Source: Sulfurimonas sp. SAG-AH-194-L11 (GTDB taxonomy: Bacteria; Campylobacterota; Campylobacteria; Campylobacterales; Sulfurimonadaceae). From it: a stretch of DNA of 64,000 nt. Position numbers and translations under genes: made by a program. Where the stretch lies: positions 46,373-110,372 of the forward strand of contig NZ_JAEMVB010000003.1 of assembly GCF_029215995.1 (NCBI RefSeq). The letters are read 5' to 3'. Under the pieces are notes generated by a model that had not been told where the DNA came from, made no database searches, and was given only the letters and a program-made list of their open reading frames with translations. This document shows positions 1 through 9,687 of the stretch, piece by piece; positions within the stretch are counted from its first letter, which is position 1; each line of letters opens with the position of its first letter.

Positions 1-2126
1 ATTGTCATACTCACGAAGGTATTGAGATTTCAGATATTTCTGATCAAAATACTCTGATTGAGTCTTTAGAAGATAGACTTCACGGCCGTGTTTTAGCTGA
101 AGATGTTATTGATCCAATTTCTAACGAGATTCTTTATGCTGAGGGTACACTACTTGATGAAGTAAGCTCAAAAATAATCTCTGAAGCTGGTATTAAAACT
201 GCACATATTAGAACTCCAACTACTTGTAAGAGTATAGATGGTGTATGTGCACTTTGTTATGGTGTTAACCTTGCAACTGGTTTTATTGTTAGAACGGGTG
301 AAGCTATCGGTATCGTTGCTGCTCAGTCTATTGGTGAGCCTGGAACACAACTTACACTTCGTACATTCCACGTTGGTGGAACTGCGAGTTCAACTGCACA
401 AGAGCGTCAAGTATTAGCTGATAAAGAAGGATTTATACGTTACTATAAACTAAAAACTTATATAGCAAAAGATGGAAAAAGAATTGTTGCTAACCGTCGT
501 AATGCTGCTATACTTTTAGTTGAACCTAAAATTAAAGCTCCATTTGCTGGTAAAGTTGAAATACAAACAGTTCACGATGAAGTAATTGTAAGTATTATTG
601 GTAAAGATGAGACTACACGTTATTCACTGCGTAAAAACGAAATAGCTAAACCTAATGAGCTTGCTGGTGTAAGTGGACAAATTGAAGGTAAATACTACTT
701 CCCATATACAAATGGTTCTGAAGTAGCTGAAGATGAATCAATTGTTGAGACTATTAAAGATGGATGGAATGTTCCAGCTCGTATTCCTTATGCATCTGAA
801 CTTATGGTTGAAGATGGTGCTCCAGTTACTAAGAAAATTCTTGCAACTGAAGAGGGTACAGTGAAGTACTTCTTACTTAAAGGTGATTACCTAGAAAGGT
901 TTGAAGGTCTTAAATCTGGATATGCAGTAACTGAAAAAGGTCTTTTTGCAGCTGTAATTGATCCAAATAACCGAGAAGCAGTTCGTCATTATATCGCTCG
1001 TGGTTCTGTTATCGTTACTGATGATAATGAAGCTGTTGATGCTACTACACTTATAGCTAAGCCTGCAACTGATGAGTCTGTTGTAATTGCTGAGTGGGAT
1101 CCATATTCAAATCCTATCATCTCTGAGGCCGCTGGTACTGTTAAGTATGAAGATATTATTGTTGGTACAACAGCATCTGAGCAACTAGATGAATTAACTG
1201 GTAAAACACGTTTAATGATAAACGATCACATCTCAAGTGAATATAAACCAACTATTGTTCTTGCAACTGAAGATGGTGAGCTTTTACGTTATGCTATTGA
1301 TCCTAAGTCATCTGTGTTTGTTGAAGATGGTGCTGATGTAAAAGTTGCAGATATTATCGCAAAAGTTCCTAAAGCACTTCAAAAGTCGTCAGATATTACA
1401 GGGGGTCTCCCACGTGTTTCTGAACTATTTGAAGGTCGTCGTCCTAAGGCTACTGCACTTATCTCTGAGATAGATGGTACAGTTAGTTTTGGTAAGATGC
1501 TTCGTGGTAAGATTCGTATTATTGTAAGTAATTCTGAAAATGGTATTGTTAAAGAGTACTTTGTTGACAAATCACATGAAGCAGTTGTAAGTGTTGGTGA
1601 CTTTGTTCATGCCGGCGAGCGTCTTACTACTGGTATTTTATCTTCACATGAGCTACTTCGAATTATGGGTGTCAAAGCACTTTATAACTACCTAGTATCT
1701 GAAGTACAACAAGTTTATCGTTCTCAAGGTGTTAATATTGCTGATAAGCATATTGAAGTTATCTTTACTCAAATGTTACGTCAGATTAAAATTGTTAGAT
1801 CTGGAGATACTAAATTTATCGAAGGTGATTTAATTTCTAAAGCAAAATTTAGAATTGAAAATGAGAAGATTATGCGTCTTGGTGGTCGTCCTGCGATTGC
1901 TGAACCATTCCTTGTTGGTATCACAAGAGCTGCAGTATCAGCAGATAGTATTATCTCAGCTGCATCTTTCCAAGATACAACTAAAGTATTAACAGAAGCT
2001 GCAGTTTCTGCGAAAGTTGATAATTTAGAAAACCTTAAAGAAAATGTTATTATTGGTCGTACCATTCCAGTTGGAACAGGTATTTATAAAAATCAAAGAG
2101 TTGTCTTTGAATCAGAAGAAGAGTAG
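1..2126 (+). CDS. rpoC: RNA polymerase beta' subunit, C-terminal part (start outside window)
   Basis: The largest subunit of RNA polymerase, forming the clamp and active-site wall. The reading frame is open from base 3 to the TAG at 2124-2126, so about 707 residues of the C-terminal half are present. The window opens on the second zinc site: the first Cys is the first codon and the other three lie in [13 protein letters not shown] (about nt 225-263). The trigger-loop region follows with [19 protein letters not shown], and the end of the frame has the conserved [16 protein letters not shown] stretch. The first ATG in this frame is at 804, but that is an internal Met. In some relatives such as Helicobacter rpoB and rpoC are fused; the upstream part is missing here, so this cannot be judged. 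It leads into the ribosomal protein genes. Confidence 0.98.
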   Translation, partial: CHTHEGIEISDISDQNTLIESLEDRLHGRVLAEDVIDPISNEILYAEGTLLDEVSSKIISEAGIKTAHIRTPTTCKSIDGVCALCYGVNLATGFIVRTGEAIGIVAAQSIGEPGTQLTLRTFHVGGTASSTAQERQVLADKEGFIRYYKLKTYIAKDGKRIVANRRNAAILLVEPKIKAPFAGKVEIQTVHDEVIVSIIGKDETTRYSLRKNEIAKPNELAGVSGQIEGKYYFPYTNGSEVAEDESIVETIKDGWNVPARIPYASELMVEDGAPVTKKILATEEGTVKYFLLKGDYLERFEGLKSGYAVTEKGLFAAVIDPNNREAVRHYIARGSVIVTDDNEAVDATTLIAKPATDESVVIAEWDPYSNPIISEAAGTVKYEDIIVGTTASEQLDELTGKTRLMINDHISSEYKPTIVLATEDGELLRYAIDPKSSVFVEDGADVKVADIIAKVPKALQKSSDITGGLPRVSELFEGRRPKATALISEIDGTVSFGKMLRGKIRIIVSNSENGIVKEYFVDKSHEAVVSVGDFVHAGERLTTGILSSHELLRIMGVKALYNYLVSEVQQVYRSQGVNIADKHIEVIFTQMLRQIKIVRSGDTKFIEGDLISKAKFRIENEKIMRLGGRPAIAEPFLVGITRAAVSADSIISAASFQDTTKVLTEAAVSAKVDNLENLKENVIIGRTIPVGTGIYKNQRVVFESEEE

Positions 2127-2143
2127 TTACTACTTTTCTTTTT

Positions 2144-2170
2144 AATATATGAGTATTTTGCTCATATATT
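2144..2170 (+). terminator. 10-bp inverted repeat after rpoC
   Basis: A perfect AT-rich stem of 10 bp (AATATATGAG and its complement) with a 7-base loop lies 18 bases after the rpoC stop. It has no clear T-run on its 3' side, so it may be a weak terminator or an RNA-processing site between rpoC and rpsL. Confidence 0.4.
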
Positions 2171-2315
2171 CCCATCTATTCTTCCAATTATTAATTTCCA
2201 CTTAAAATAAGCTAACTTTAATTACAATTTCTGTATTATCTCGTGTCTATAACTCTAAAATTACTGTAGTAGTAATGGAGTTAAATTCTACTGGAAATTT
2301 ATATAAAGGAATTGT

Positions 2316-2690
2316 ATGCCTACAATCAACCAATTGATTCGTAATGAGCGTAAACGTGTGATTAAGAAATCTAAATCACCTGCACTTGTTTCATGTCCTC
2401 AGCGTCGTGGTGTATGTACTCGTGTTTACACAACTACACCAAAAAAACCTAACTCGGCTTTAAGAAAAGTTGCAAAAGTTAGATTAACATCTGGTTTCGA
2501 AGTTATTTCGTATATCGGTGGAGAGGGTCACAACCTTCAAGAACACTCAATCGTACTTGTACGTGGTGGTCGTATTAAAGATTTACCTGGTGTTAAATAC
2601 CATATCGTTCGTGGTGCTCTTGATACTGCTGGTGTAGCAGGCCGTATGGTTGCTAGATCTAAATATGGTACTAAAAAGCCTAAAAAATAG
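2316..2690 (+). CDS. rpsL: 30S ribosomal protein S12
   Basis: Ribosomal protein S12 of the decoding centre, 124 residues, the usual length. [11 protein letters not shown] around residues 41-51 carries the lysines where streptomycin-resistance changes occur in the family, and KDLPGVKYH contains the aspartate that RimO methylthiolates in many bacteria. The ATG at 2316 is preceded by an AAAGGA-type ribosome binding site. The 189-base gap from rpoC contains -10-like hexamers near 2234-2239 and 2248-2253, so the gene may have its own promoter in addition to read-through from rpoC. First gene of the str-type block rpsL-rpsG-fusA; tufA does not follow fusA here. Confidence 0.98.
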   Translation: MPTINQLIRNERKRVIKKSKSPALVSCPQRRGVCTRVYTTTPKKPNSALRKVAKVRLTSGFEVISYIGGEGHNLQEHSIVLVRGGRIKDLPGVKYHIVRGALDTAGVAGRMVARSKYGTKKPKK

Positions 2691-2710
2691 TTTTAAACTA
2701 TAGATGGTTA

Positions 2711-2756
2711 ACACACACACTTACGCTTTAGCGACGGTGGTGTCGGCGTTTACGCC
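2711..2756 (+). promoter_or_regulatory. Clustered hairpins between rpsL and rpsG
   Basis: In the 150-base gap between rpsL and rpsG, three short GC-rich stems are nested in 33 bases: CGC/GCG with a TTTA loop (2724-2733), CGAC/GTCG (2732-2745) and GGCG/CGCC with a TTTA loop (2745-2756). They share bases, so they cannot all form at once. In E. coli the gap at this place in the str operon binds S7 for feedback control. A similar role here is an inference. Confidence 0.35.
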
Positions 2757-2840
2757 AGAAAAGTTCAATAGCTACAGGATTAATCTTAAGTGATTAATTT
2801 TGAGTAAATTTGAAAAAATTGAAGAATAAGGATACTCTAA

Positions 2841-3308
<468 letters not shown>

Positions 3309-3323
3309 GTTCTACTTATTTCT

Positions 3324-3356
3324 AACGCAAAGAGGAGTAATCCTCTTTACTACGTT
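3324..3356 (+). terminator. Hairpin after rpsG
   Basis: A perfect 8-bp stem, AAAGAGGA/TCCTCTTT with a GTAA loop (3329-3348), is flanked by a second paired step, AACG/CGTT, making a longer interrupted stem. It starts 16 bases after the rpsG stop. There is no strong T-run, so termination may be partial and fusA may be partly uncoupled from rpsG. Confidence 0.5.
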
Positions 3357-3385
3357 AACACTTGGTTTTACTCAGCGTAAGGCTC

Positions 3386-3631
3386 AAGTTTGTTAACAAA
3401 CTTTTAATAGAGATGGAAACATTCTCTTTAGATATTAGCTCTTTTGTAAGTAAAAGATGCTTTACATTATAAACTCTCAAAATTTATATTTTGTAGCTTT
3501 AGGGGGTTGTAGGGACGATGAGTCCCTGCTAATAAAATGGGCTTAGCTCGTTTTATTATTTAATAACAAGTAAAGTTACTTTATTTATAAAAGAGCTTAT
3601 CTCTCAACTAATATAACAAGGTACTAAAACT
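3386..3631 (+). promoter_or_regulatory. Structured leader region upstream of fusA
   Basis: This gap holds no plausible gene but several dyads. There is an uninterrupted 18-base palindrome at 3386-3403 followed by T-rich sequence; a 6-bp stem AGGGAC/GTCCCT near 3510-3530; a hairpin pairing AATAAAA with TTTTATT around a GGGC/GCTC core near 3530-3565; and a 6-bp AAGTAA/TTACTT stem near 3570-3585. The fusA start follows an AAGG-type site near 3618. The arrangement suggests a leader with its own transcription signals; no known riboswitch is recognised. Confidence 0.4.
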
Positions 3632-5722
3632 ATGGCAAGAAGTCACAAACTAAACGACGTAAGAAACATCGGTATTGCTGCACACATTGATGCAGGTAAA
3701 ACTACAACTACAGAAAGAATTTTATTCTACACTGGTGTTGAGCATAAAATTGGTGAGGTACATGATGGTGCCGCAACTATGGACTGGATGGAGCAAGAGC
3801 AAGAGCGTGGTATTACAATTACTTCAGCTGCAACTACTTGTGAGTGGGATGGTAAACAGATTAACATTATAGATACTCCGGGACATGTTGACTTTACTAT
3901 TGAAGTTGAGCGTTCTATGCGTGTTCTTGATGGTGCTGTTTCAGTTTTCTGTGCAGTTGGTGGCGTTCAGCCTCAATCAGAAACAGTGTGGAGACAACGT
4001 AACCGTTATAAAGTTCCTTCTATTGTTTTTGTAAACAAAATGGACAGAACTGGTGCAGATTTCTACGAAGTAGAGCGTCAAATTAAAGAGCGTCTTAAAG
4101 GTAACCCAATGCCTATTCAACTTCCAATTGGTGCAGAAGCAGAGTTTGAAGGTGTTGTTGATTTAGTTACTATGAAAGAGATCGTTTGGGATGCAGATGC
4201 AGAAATGGGATCTAACTACCATGTTCAAGAGATTCGTGAGTCTTTACAAGAAATTTCTGAAGAGTATAGAGAAAAAATGATGGAAACTCTTGCAGAAGTT
4301 GAAGGAAATGATGATTTCGCTGAAAAGTTCTTAGAAGGTGAATCTTTTTCTGAAGAGGAAGTAAAAGCAGCTATTAAAGCAGCAACTCTTGGTATGGCTG
4401 TTGTTCCAATGACTCCAGGTACTGCATTTAAAAACAAGGGTGTTCAGACTCTTCTTGATGCAGTTGTTGCTTACTTACCTTCTCCTGTTGAAGCTGAAGC
4501 AATCATGGGTACACTTATGGATGATGAAGAAGTTGAAGTAGCTGTTCCATCAACTGATGATGGTGATTTCGCTGCACTTGCATTTAAAATTATGACAGAT
4601 CCATTTGTTGGGGTACTTACTTTTATCCGTGTTTACCGTGGTTCATTAGATTCAGGTTCATTTGTACATAACTCTACTAAAGACAAAAAAGAAAGAATTG
4701 GACGTATCGTTAAGATGCATGCAATCAAACGTGAAGAGATTAAAACAATTTATGCTGGTGAAATTGGTGCTGTTGTTGGTCTTAAATCTACAACTACTGG
4801 TGATACTTTATGTCAAGGTGAGGAGAAAGTTGTTCTTGAAAGAATGGACTTCCCAGCACCAGTTATCTCTGTTGCAGTTGAACCTAAAACTAAAGCTGAT
4901 CAAGAAAAAATGGGTATCGCTTTATCTAAACTAGCTGCTGAAGATCCTTCTTTCCGTGTAAACACTGATGAAGAAACTGGTCAGACTATTATCTCTGGTA
5001 TGGGTGAGTTACACCTTGAGATTCTTGTTGACCGTATGAAGCGTGAGTTCTCTGTTGAAGCTGAAGTTGGTGCTCCACAGGTTTCTTACCGCGAGTCAAT
5101 TAGAAAAGAAGTAAATCAAGAGTACAAATATGCTAAGCAATCAGGTGGTCGTGGTCAATTTGGTCATGTTTACCTTACTGTTAAGCCAGGTGAAAAAGAT
5201 ACAGGTTATGTTTTCCATAATGCTATTAAGGGTGGATCTGTTCCTAAAGAATTTATTCCAGCTGTTAAGAAAGGTTGTGAGGAAGCTATGCACACTGGTG
5301 TACTTGCAGGATACCCAATGGAAGATATCGATGTAACACTTTATGATGGTTCTTACCATGATGTCGATTCAAATGAGATGGCATTTAAACTTGCTGCATC
5401 AATGGGTTTCAAAGCTGCTTGTCGTATCGCTAATCCTGCAATTCTTGAACCAATGATGAAAGTTGAAGTTGAAACTCCAGAAGAAAACATGGGTGATGTT
5501 ATCGGTGACCTTAACCGTCGTCGTGGACAAATCAATGCAATGGGTGACCGTGCAGGTAGTAAAATTGTTGATGCATTTGTTCCTTTATCTGAAATGTTCG
5601 GTTACTCAACTGACCTTCGTTCAGCGACTCAAGGTCGTGCAACTTACTCTATGGAATTTGATCACTATGCTGAAGTTCCTAAAGCAGTATCTGAAGAAAT
5701 TCAGAAAAAACGTAACGGATAG
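3632..5722 (+). CDS. fusA: Elongation factor G
   Basis: The GTPase that drives translocation of tRNA and mRNA on the ribosome, 696 residues, full length. The G motifs are intact: AHIDAGKTT (residues 17-25), DTPGHVDF (about 81-88) and NKMD (about 135). The switch I threonine lies in RGITITSAA. The C-terminal domains IV and V carry the conserved GGRGQFGHV and [10 protein letters not shown] stretches. A strong hairpin follows at 5747-5772, so it ends a transcription unit. Confidence 0.98.
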   Translation: MARSHKLNDVRNIGIAAHIDAGKTTTTERILFYTGVEHKIGEVHDGAATMDWMEQEQERGITITSAATTCEWDGKQINIIDTPGHVDFTIEVERSMRVLDGAVSVFCAVGGVQPQSETVWRQRNRYKVPSIVFVNKMDRTGADFYEVERQIKERLKGNPMPIQLPIGAEAEFEGVVDLVTMKEIVWDADAEMGSNYHVQEIRESLQEISEEYREKMMETLAEVEGNDDFAEKFLEGESFSEEEVKAAIKAATLGMAVVPMTPGTAFKNKGVQTLLDAVVAYLPSPVEAEAIMGTLMDDEEVEVAVPSTDDGDFAALAFKIMTDPFVGVLTFIRVYRGSLDSGSFVHNSTKDKKERIGRIVKMHAIKREEIKTIYAGEIGAVVGLKSTTTGDTLCQGEEKVVLERMDFPAPVISVAVEPKTKADQEKMGIALSKLAAEDPSFRVNTDEETGQTIISGMGELHLEILVDRMKREFSVEAEVGAPQVSYRESIRKEVNQEYKYAKQSGGRGQFGHVYLTVKPGEKDTGYVFHNAIKGGSVPKEFIPAVKKGCEEAMHTGVLAGYPMEDIDVTLYDGSYHDVDSNEMAFKLAASMGFKAACRIANPAILEPMMKVEVETPEENMGDVIGDLNRRRGQINAMGDRAGSKIVDAFVPLSEMFGYSTDLRSATQGRATYSMEFDHYAEVPKAVSEEIQKKRNG

Positions 5723-5746
5723 TACTTACTTTTATCCTTATCCCCT

Positions 5747-5772
5747 AGTTACTCTCTTTTGTGAGAGTAACT
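5747..5772 (+). terminator. fusA terminator
   Basis: A perfect 10-bp stem (AGTTACTCTC and its complement) with a six-base loop starts 25 bases after the fusA stop and is followed by a pyrimidine-rich run. Confidence 0.7.
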
Positions 5773-5793
5773 TCTTCATAAACCATTTAAAAC

Positions 5794-5802
5794 TGCTATA
5801 AT
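5794..5802 (+). promoter_or_regulatory. Extended -10 promoter for the 5826 gene
   Basis: TGCTATAAT is a consensus extended -10 element 24 bases upstream of the ATG at 5826 and just after the fusA terminator. Transcription would start near 5809. Confidence 0.55.
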
Positions 5803-5825
5803 TATAAAAAACTTTTAGGCTCCTC

Positions 5826-6491
5826 ATGTATAAACTTATATTGATTACTTTTTTGACTACACTTTTAGCTGCTCACAATCCAAAACCATATGCTGCCCTA
5901 GGCGATGTTATCTATGATAATGTACAAAATATTGAATCTTTGAAATCTATAGATACATATAAACTCTATGAAGATGATATAGATAAGTATGTAAGTGAAG
6001 TTTATAAAACTAAGCAAGAAGGCTACAAAATAGAAAAGTCTAGTACTTCTGTAGAAAAAAAAGAGTATCTAAATAAGCTACGTTCACTCTCTAAAACAAA
6101 TGATTATTTTTTGAGAAGTCTTAAAACTCTATATAATGAAGCGATGAACAAAGAGAATTATAAACTTTTTTCACAGATTATAAATAGTGGACTTATAGAT
6201 ATTCAAAACAAAAAAAAAGAGATTATTGATTACTATTATAAACATAAAGAGGATATAGACCCAAAGGGTGTGATAGATACTTTTTTAGAAGAAGATAAAA
6301 GATTAAAAGCTATCAAAGAGGCACAAAAAAAACACTACAAAACAAAAAAACAGTTAGAAGTAGAAAAAATACAGCGTATTCGTCAAAACGATAAAGAAGA
6401 ACAAAAGAGACTAGAAGAAGCTTTACAAAAAGACTTAAACTCTAAAAAAGCAGAAATTAGAAAGATACAAAAAAAAGAGCTATCTCGCTAA
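5826..6491 (+). CDS. Hypothetical periplasmic coiled-coil protein
   Basis: Not recognised. 221 residues: an N-terminal hydrophobic segment of about 15 residues ending in LLAAHN looks like a signal peptide. The rest is very rich in Lys, Glu and Asp; the last 90 residues (after about 130) are charged helix with heptad-like spacing, typical of a periplasmic coiled coil. No Cys pairs or catalytic motifs are visible. It has its own extended -10 promoter and meets bpt tail to tail with a 4-base overlap of stop codons. Most likely an envelope protein restricted to close relatives. Confidence 0.7.
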   Translation: MYKLILITFLTTLLAAHNPKPYAALGDVIYDNVQNIESLKSIDTYKLYEDDIDKYVSEVYKTKQEGYKIEKSSTSVEKKEYLNKLRSLSKTNDYFLRSLKTLYNEAMNKENYKLFSQIINSGLIDIQNKKKEIIDYYYKHKEDIDPKGVIDTFLEEDKRLKAIKEAQKKHYKTKKQLEVEKIQRIRQNDKEEQKRLEEALQKDLNSKKAEIRKIQKKELSR

Positions 6492-7201
6492 AACCATTGA
6501 TAGCGTTCAAATTCACTTGGTCTACCTTCAAGTGTTATGTAGGGTTTATACTCTGACTTGTAAGAGAGAGAAGGGCAATCCTCAACATAGTATCCTAAAT
6601 ATATCCACTTTTTATTTGTATTTTTTGCGAATTTTATTTGGTTATAGAGTGAATATTTTCCCAAAGACAGGTGAGAATAATCGGGATCATAATAAAAGTA
6701 TATGGATGATATACCATTATCTAAGATATCTATTAAATCAACTGCAACTAACCTATTTTCATCATAGTATAGTACCTCATAACCAAAGTCTTCATGACCT
6801 GATACAAATGAGCTATGGTAGTTCTCTGCTGAAGTTTCAGTGTACTCCCAATCCTTTCTTTCGCTCATATGTAAATGATACTTTTTAAATATTTTAAGAT
6901 GTTCTTTTGTAAGTGTTGGTTTTTGTATATATGATTGTAAATGCGAAGCTTTTTTGAGTATGCGTCTAGCAGACCTAGAAAATGTATAGTTGCATACATC
7001 TATCTTTATACTTTGGCATTCATTACATTCAGCACATATCGGTCTAAAGTACATTTTTCCAAAACGCCGAAACCCTCTTTCTACAAGAGCTTCACAAGAT
7101 TCTTTATCGCATTCATCTATCATTTTATAATGGGTAGTCTGCTCTTTGTTGTCTAAGTAAGAGCACTTGTCATCTATAAAAAATTCTTTAAGTAAATTCA
7201 T
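6488..7201 (-). CDS. bpt: Aspartate/glutamate leucyltransferase (Bpt)
   Basis: Transfers leucine from Leu-tRNA to proteins with N-terminal Asp or Glu, feeding the N-end rule degradation pathway. 237 residues, the usual size. The N-terminal ATE domain has KCSYL, then GFRRFGKMYFRPICAEC with the conserved paired cysteines. The C-terminal domain has SSIYFYYDPDYSHLSLGKY and IYLGYYV, the acetyltransferase-like core of the family. Arginyl transfer (ate1) is the eukaryotic alternative, but bacteria of this group carry the Bpt type. It is divergent from the 7250 gene with a 48-base gap. Confidence 0.9.
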   Translation of the reverse strand: MNLLKEFFIDDKCSYLDNKEQTTHYKMIDECDKESCEALVERGFRRFGKMYFRPICAECNECQSIKIDVCNYTFSRSARRILKKASHLQSYIQKPTLTKEHLKIFKKYHLHMSERKDWEYTETSAENYHSSFVSGHEDFGYEVLYYDENRLVAVDLIDILDNGISSIYFYYDPDYSHLSLGKYSLYNQIKFAKNTNKKWIYLGYYVEDCPSLSYKSEYKPYITLEGRPSEFERYQWF

Positions 7202-7249
7202 AGTGGGATTTTGACATAATTTGTCTGATAAATAGCAAAAAGGAAAACA

Positions 7250-7582
7250 ATGGAGTATTTTTTAAAGCACCAGCAAGTTATACTAAGAAGTTTAGGGGCA
7301 TTGTTACTACTTGTAGGTTTTGTTATACATTTTTGGACTGTACCGCAAAAAGGAGTAAGTCCAAATGATAGAGCTACTGCAAATTTAGCTAGAATGCAAG
7401 CAAGTGTCAAAGGAACTCCAGCTACGCAAAAATCAAAAAGTAAGCCTGATAGCTCCAAGTTTTTAGATGAGTTAAAAAGTCAGCAAGAAAAACAGATAGA
7501 GTACTTCACAATTCTTATGATGCTTTTAGGTGCAGGCTCACTTGGATATAGTTTTTTAAAAAAGAAAGGGAGTGACTCTTAA
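7250..7582 (+). CDS. Small hypothetical two-helix membrane protein
   Basis: Not recognised. 110 residues with a membrane segment at about 12-30 and a second at about 85-104; the loop between is polar, with many Ser, Lys and Gln. A clear AAAGGA site sits 6 bases before the ATG, which supports expression. It is divergent from bpt and convergent with prfB. No functional motif is seen. Confidence 0.65.
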   Translation: MEYFLKHQQVILRSLGALLLLVGFVIHFWTVPQKGVSPNDRATANLARMQASVKGTPATQKSKSKPDSSKFLDELKSQQEKQIEYFTILMMLLGAGSLGYSFLKKKGSDS

Positions 7583-7606
7583 AGAAAATACTACTACTTA
7601 TTTTCT
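7583..7606. terminator. AT-rich inverted repeat between converging genes
   Basis: A perfect 8-bp stem, AGAAAATA/TATTTTCT, starts right after the stop of the 7250 gene and lies 28 bases before the prfB stop. It could serve both strands but has no GC in the stem beyond one pair. Confidence 0.35.
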
Positions 7607-7633
7607 AAAGAAACATTTTACTTCCTAAAACCG

Positions 7634-8731
7634 CTATTGCTTGTTTTGAGCTATTAATACACCCTCTATTAGTTTATCTATATCACCATCTAAAATTGCA
7701 GAGATGTTTGAGAGTGCTTCATTTGAGCGAGTATCTTTTACTTGCTGATAGGGTTGCATAACGTAAGAACGAATCTGGTGTCCCCAGCCTATCTCACTCT
7801 TCGTAACACCATCTTTCTCTGCTTGTTGTGCCTCTAGTTCTAACTCATAAAGACGTGATTTAAGCATTTTCATAGCAGTTGCTTTATTTTTATGCTGACT
7901 TCTATCATTTTGACACTGTACAACAACACCTGTCTCAATATGTGTCAGTCTAATTGCAGACTCTGTTTTATTTACATGCTGTCCACCTGATCCACTTGAA
8001 CGGTATGTGTCAATTCGTAAATCTTTGTCTTCTATAACGATGTTTATATCATCATCAACTTCAGGAGAGACCATAACAGAACTAAAAGATGTATGGCGTT
8101 TAGAGTTTGAGTCAAAAGGACTGATACGAACGAGTCTATGTATGCCATTTTCTACTTTTAGGTAACCGTAGGCATTCTCACCTTTGACTATAAATGAAAC
8201 ATCTTTAATCCCAGCCTCTTCACCATTTTGATAGTCAAGTATCTCTACACTAAAGCCTCGTCTCTCAGCCCAGCGTTTATACATACGAAGGAGCATCTCA
8301 GCCCAGTCTTGACTCTCAGTTCCACCTGCACCTGGATGAATAGAAACAATAGCATTATTAGCATCACTCTCACCACTCAGGAGGACTTCTATCTCCATGC
8401 TTCTTATCTGCTCTTCTAAGTTACTTGCATCTTCATATAAAGCATTTAAAGACTCTTCATCATTCTCCTCTTTAGCCATCTCATAGAGCTCGATTGCATC
8501 ATTTACTGCATCATTTGCAAGTGAGTATTTATCTAGTTTTCGTCCAAGTTGTGTTTTCTCTTTTTGTACCTTTGCTGCATTAGCTGCATCGTTCCAAAAG
8601 TCTTGATTATTTTCAAGTTGTTCTATTTTGTCTAATTTTTCTTGTATGAGTTGGGGTTGCACTACACCTGTAATATTACCCATCTTTAAAGTTATGTTTT
8701 TTAAGAGTTCTGTATATTCGTAATTATCCAT
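7634..8731 (-). CDS. prfB: Peptide chain release factor 2
   Basis: RF2 releases the finished peptide at UGA and UAA. 365 residues, complete. The codon-recognition tripeptide SPF is in [12 protein letters not shown] (about residue 200) and the catalytic GGQ in [10 protein letters not shown] (about residue 250). Unlike E. coli prfB there is no in-frame UGA and no slippery CUU-UGA near codon 25, so the gene is read without programmed frameshifting. A TATTAT-like -10 lies just upstream on this strand. Confidence 0.97.
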   Translation of the reverse strand: MDNYEYTELLKNITLKMGNITGVVQPQLIQEKLDKIEQLENNQDFWNDAANAAKVQKEKTQLGRKLDKYSLANDAVNDAIELYEMAKEENDEESLNALYEDASNLEEQIRSMEIEVLLSGESDANNAIVSIHPGAGGTESQDWAEMLLRMYKRWAERRGFSVEILDYQNGEEAGIKDVSFIVKGENAYGYLKVENGIHRLVRISPFDSNSKRHTSFSSVMVSPEVDDDINIVIEDKDLRIDTYRSSGSGGQHVNKTESAIRLTHIETGVVVQCQNDRSQHKNKATAMKMLKSRLYELELEAQQAEKDGVTKSEIGWGHQIRSYVMQPYQQVKDTRSNEALSNISAILDGDIDKLIEGVLIAQNKQ

Positions 8732-8755
8732 AAACTGTCCATATAATAGTCTCGT

Positions 8756-8824
8756 AAAAAGAACAAAGTTCCTTTTTCTGCACTTTCGTCGCCGAGGCGA
8801 CTAAAGATTGAGATAAAATCTCAA
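8756..8824. other. Three consecutive hairpins between prfB and panC
   Basis: The gap between the divergent prfB and panC genes has three stems in 69 bases: AAAAAGAAC paired with GTTC(C)TTTTT around 8756-8777 (one bulged base), GTCGCC/GGCGAC (8788-8801) and TTGAGAT/ATCTCAA (8808-8824). They lie upstream of both genes, so they are not ordinary terminators of either. A short RNA or a remnant of an intergenic repeat is possible. Confidence 0.35.
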
Positions 8825-8832
8825 ATTAATTG

Positions 8833-8838
8833 TATAAT
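8833..8838 (+). promoter_or_regulatory. -10 element of panC
   Basis: TATAAT 28 bases before the ATG at 8866. It overlaps the TTG at 8830 that would otherwise extend panC, which argues for the ATG start. Confidence 0.5.
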
Positions 8839-8865
8839 TATGATTATATTATATGTGGACTTAAA

Positions 8866-9687
8866 ATGAAGATTATCTCTGATGTTAATGAATTAAAAAC
8901 ATACCTCAAAACGCAAAATGAAACTAGAGGTTTTGTACCTACTATGGGTGCACTCCACGATGGACATCTCTCCTTAATCAAAGAAGCAAAAAAAGCTTGT
9001 GACTTTGTCGTAGTTTCGATTTTTGTCAATCCAACTCAGTTTTTAGCAGGTGAGGATTTGGACAAGTATCCCTCACGCAATGATGCGGATATAAAGATAT
9101 GCGCTCTTGCAGGTGTAGATGTTGTCTTCTTACCACAAAAGCACAATATTTATGGTCATGATGAAGTGAGCCTCAAAGCTCCCAATGTCAGAGGGTTTGT
9201 CTTAGAAGGTGCTACAAGACCGGGACACTTTGATGGCGTTTTAACAGTGGTAAATAAACTTTTTAACATTGTCAATCCTGACTATGCTTATTTTGGCAAA
9301 AAAGATGCACAGCAGCTAAATCTCATCGCTTTGATGGTTAAACAGCTATTTTTAGATGTTAAAATTGTCGCAGTTGATACAGTGAGAGAGAGTGATGGAC
9401 TTGCACTCAGTAGTAGAAATATATATCTCTCTAAAGAAGAGAGAAAAGAGGCACTTAAAATCTCTCTTTCTCTCTATGAAGCTTCAAAAATGCTACAAAA
9501 AAAGATTTATGATGCTAAAGAAATTAAAGTAGAGATGAGTAAGATACTAGAGCCACTTGAAATTGGTTACATAGAGATACTTAATCGTGATTTTGAGATG
9601 ATAGAGCAGGTAGAAATTGGAAACACTATTATACTAGTGGAGGCCTTGGTAGGAACTACCAGGTTGCTTGATAATATCTGGCTCTAA
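8866..9687 (+). CDS. panC: Pantothenate synthetase
   Basis: Joins pantoate and beta-alanine with ATP to make pantothenate, the precursor of coenzyme A. 273 residues from the ATG at 8866; a TTG 36 bases upstream would add 12 residues but sits on the -10 box. Family motifs: [14 protein letters not shown] (the HxGH adenylate-forming site), [30 protein letters not shown] and the KMSKS-like LALSSRN. Its last 54 bases run over the end of the opposing penicillin-binding protein gene, so the two 3' ends are read from both strands. No panD or panB is seen nearby. Confidence 0.96.
   Translation: MKIISDVNELKTYLKTQNETRGFVPTMGALHDGHLSLIKEAKKACDFVVVSIFVNPTQFLAGEDLDKYPSRNDADIKICALAGVDVVFLPQKHNIYGHDEVSLKAPNVRGFVLEGATRPGHFDGVLTVVNKLFNIVNPDYAYFGKKDAQQLNLIALMVKQLFLDVKIVAVDTVRESDGLALSSRNIYLSKEERKEALKISLSLYEASKMLQKKIYDAKEIKVEMSKILEPLEIGYIEILNRDFEMIEQVEIGNTIILVEALVGTTRLLDNIWL

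Noticed and set aside
3505..3570. Hammerhead-like or riboswitch-like element before fusA
   Set aside because: The bases GACGATGAGTCC recall a ribozyme core, but the conserved CUGAUGA and GAAA parts are not both present.
7634..8731. Programmed frameshift in prfB
   Set aside because: The frame is continuous from the ATG and no slippery site with in-frame TGA is present.
8830..8865. TTG start of panC 12 codons upstream
   Set aside because: It coincides with the -10 box and has no ribosome binding site; the ATG at 8866 matches family length.
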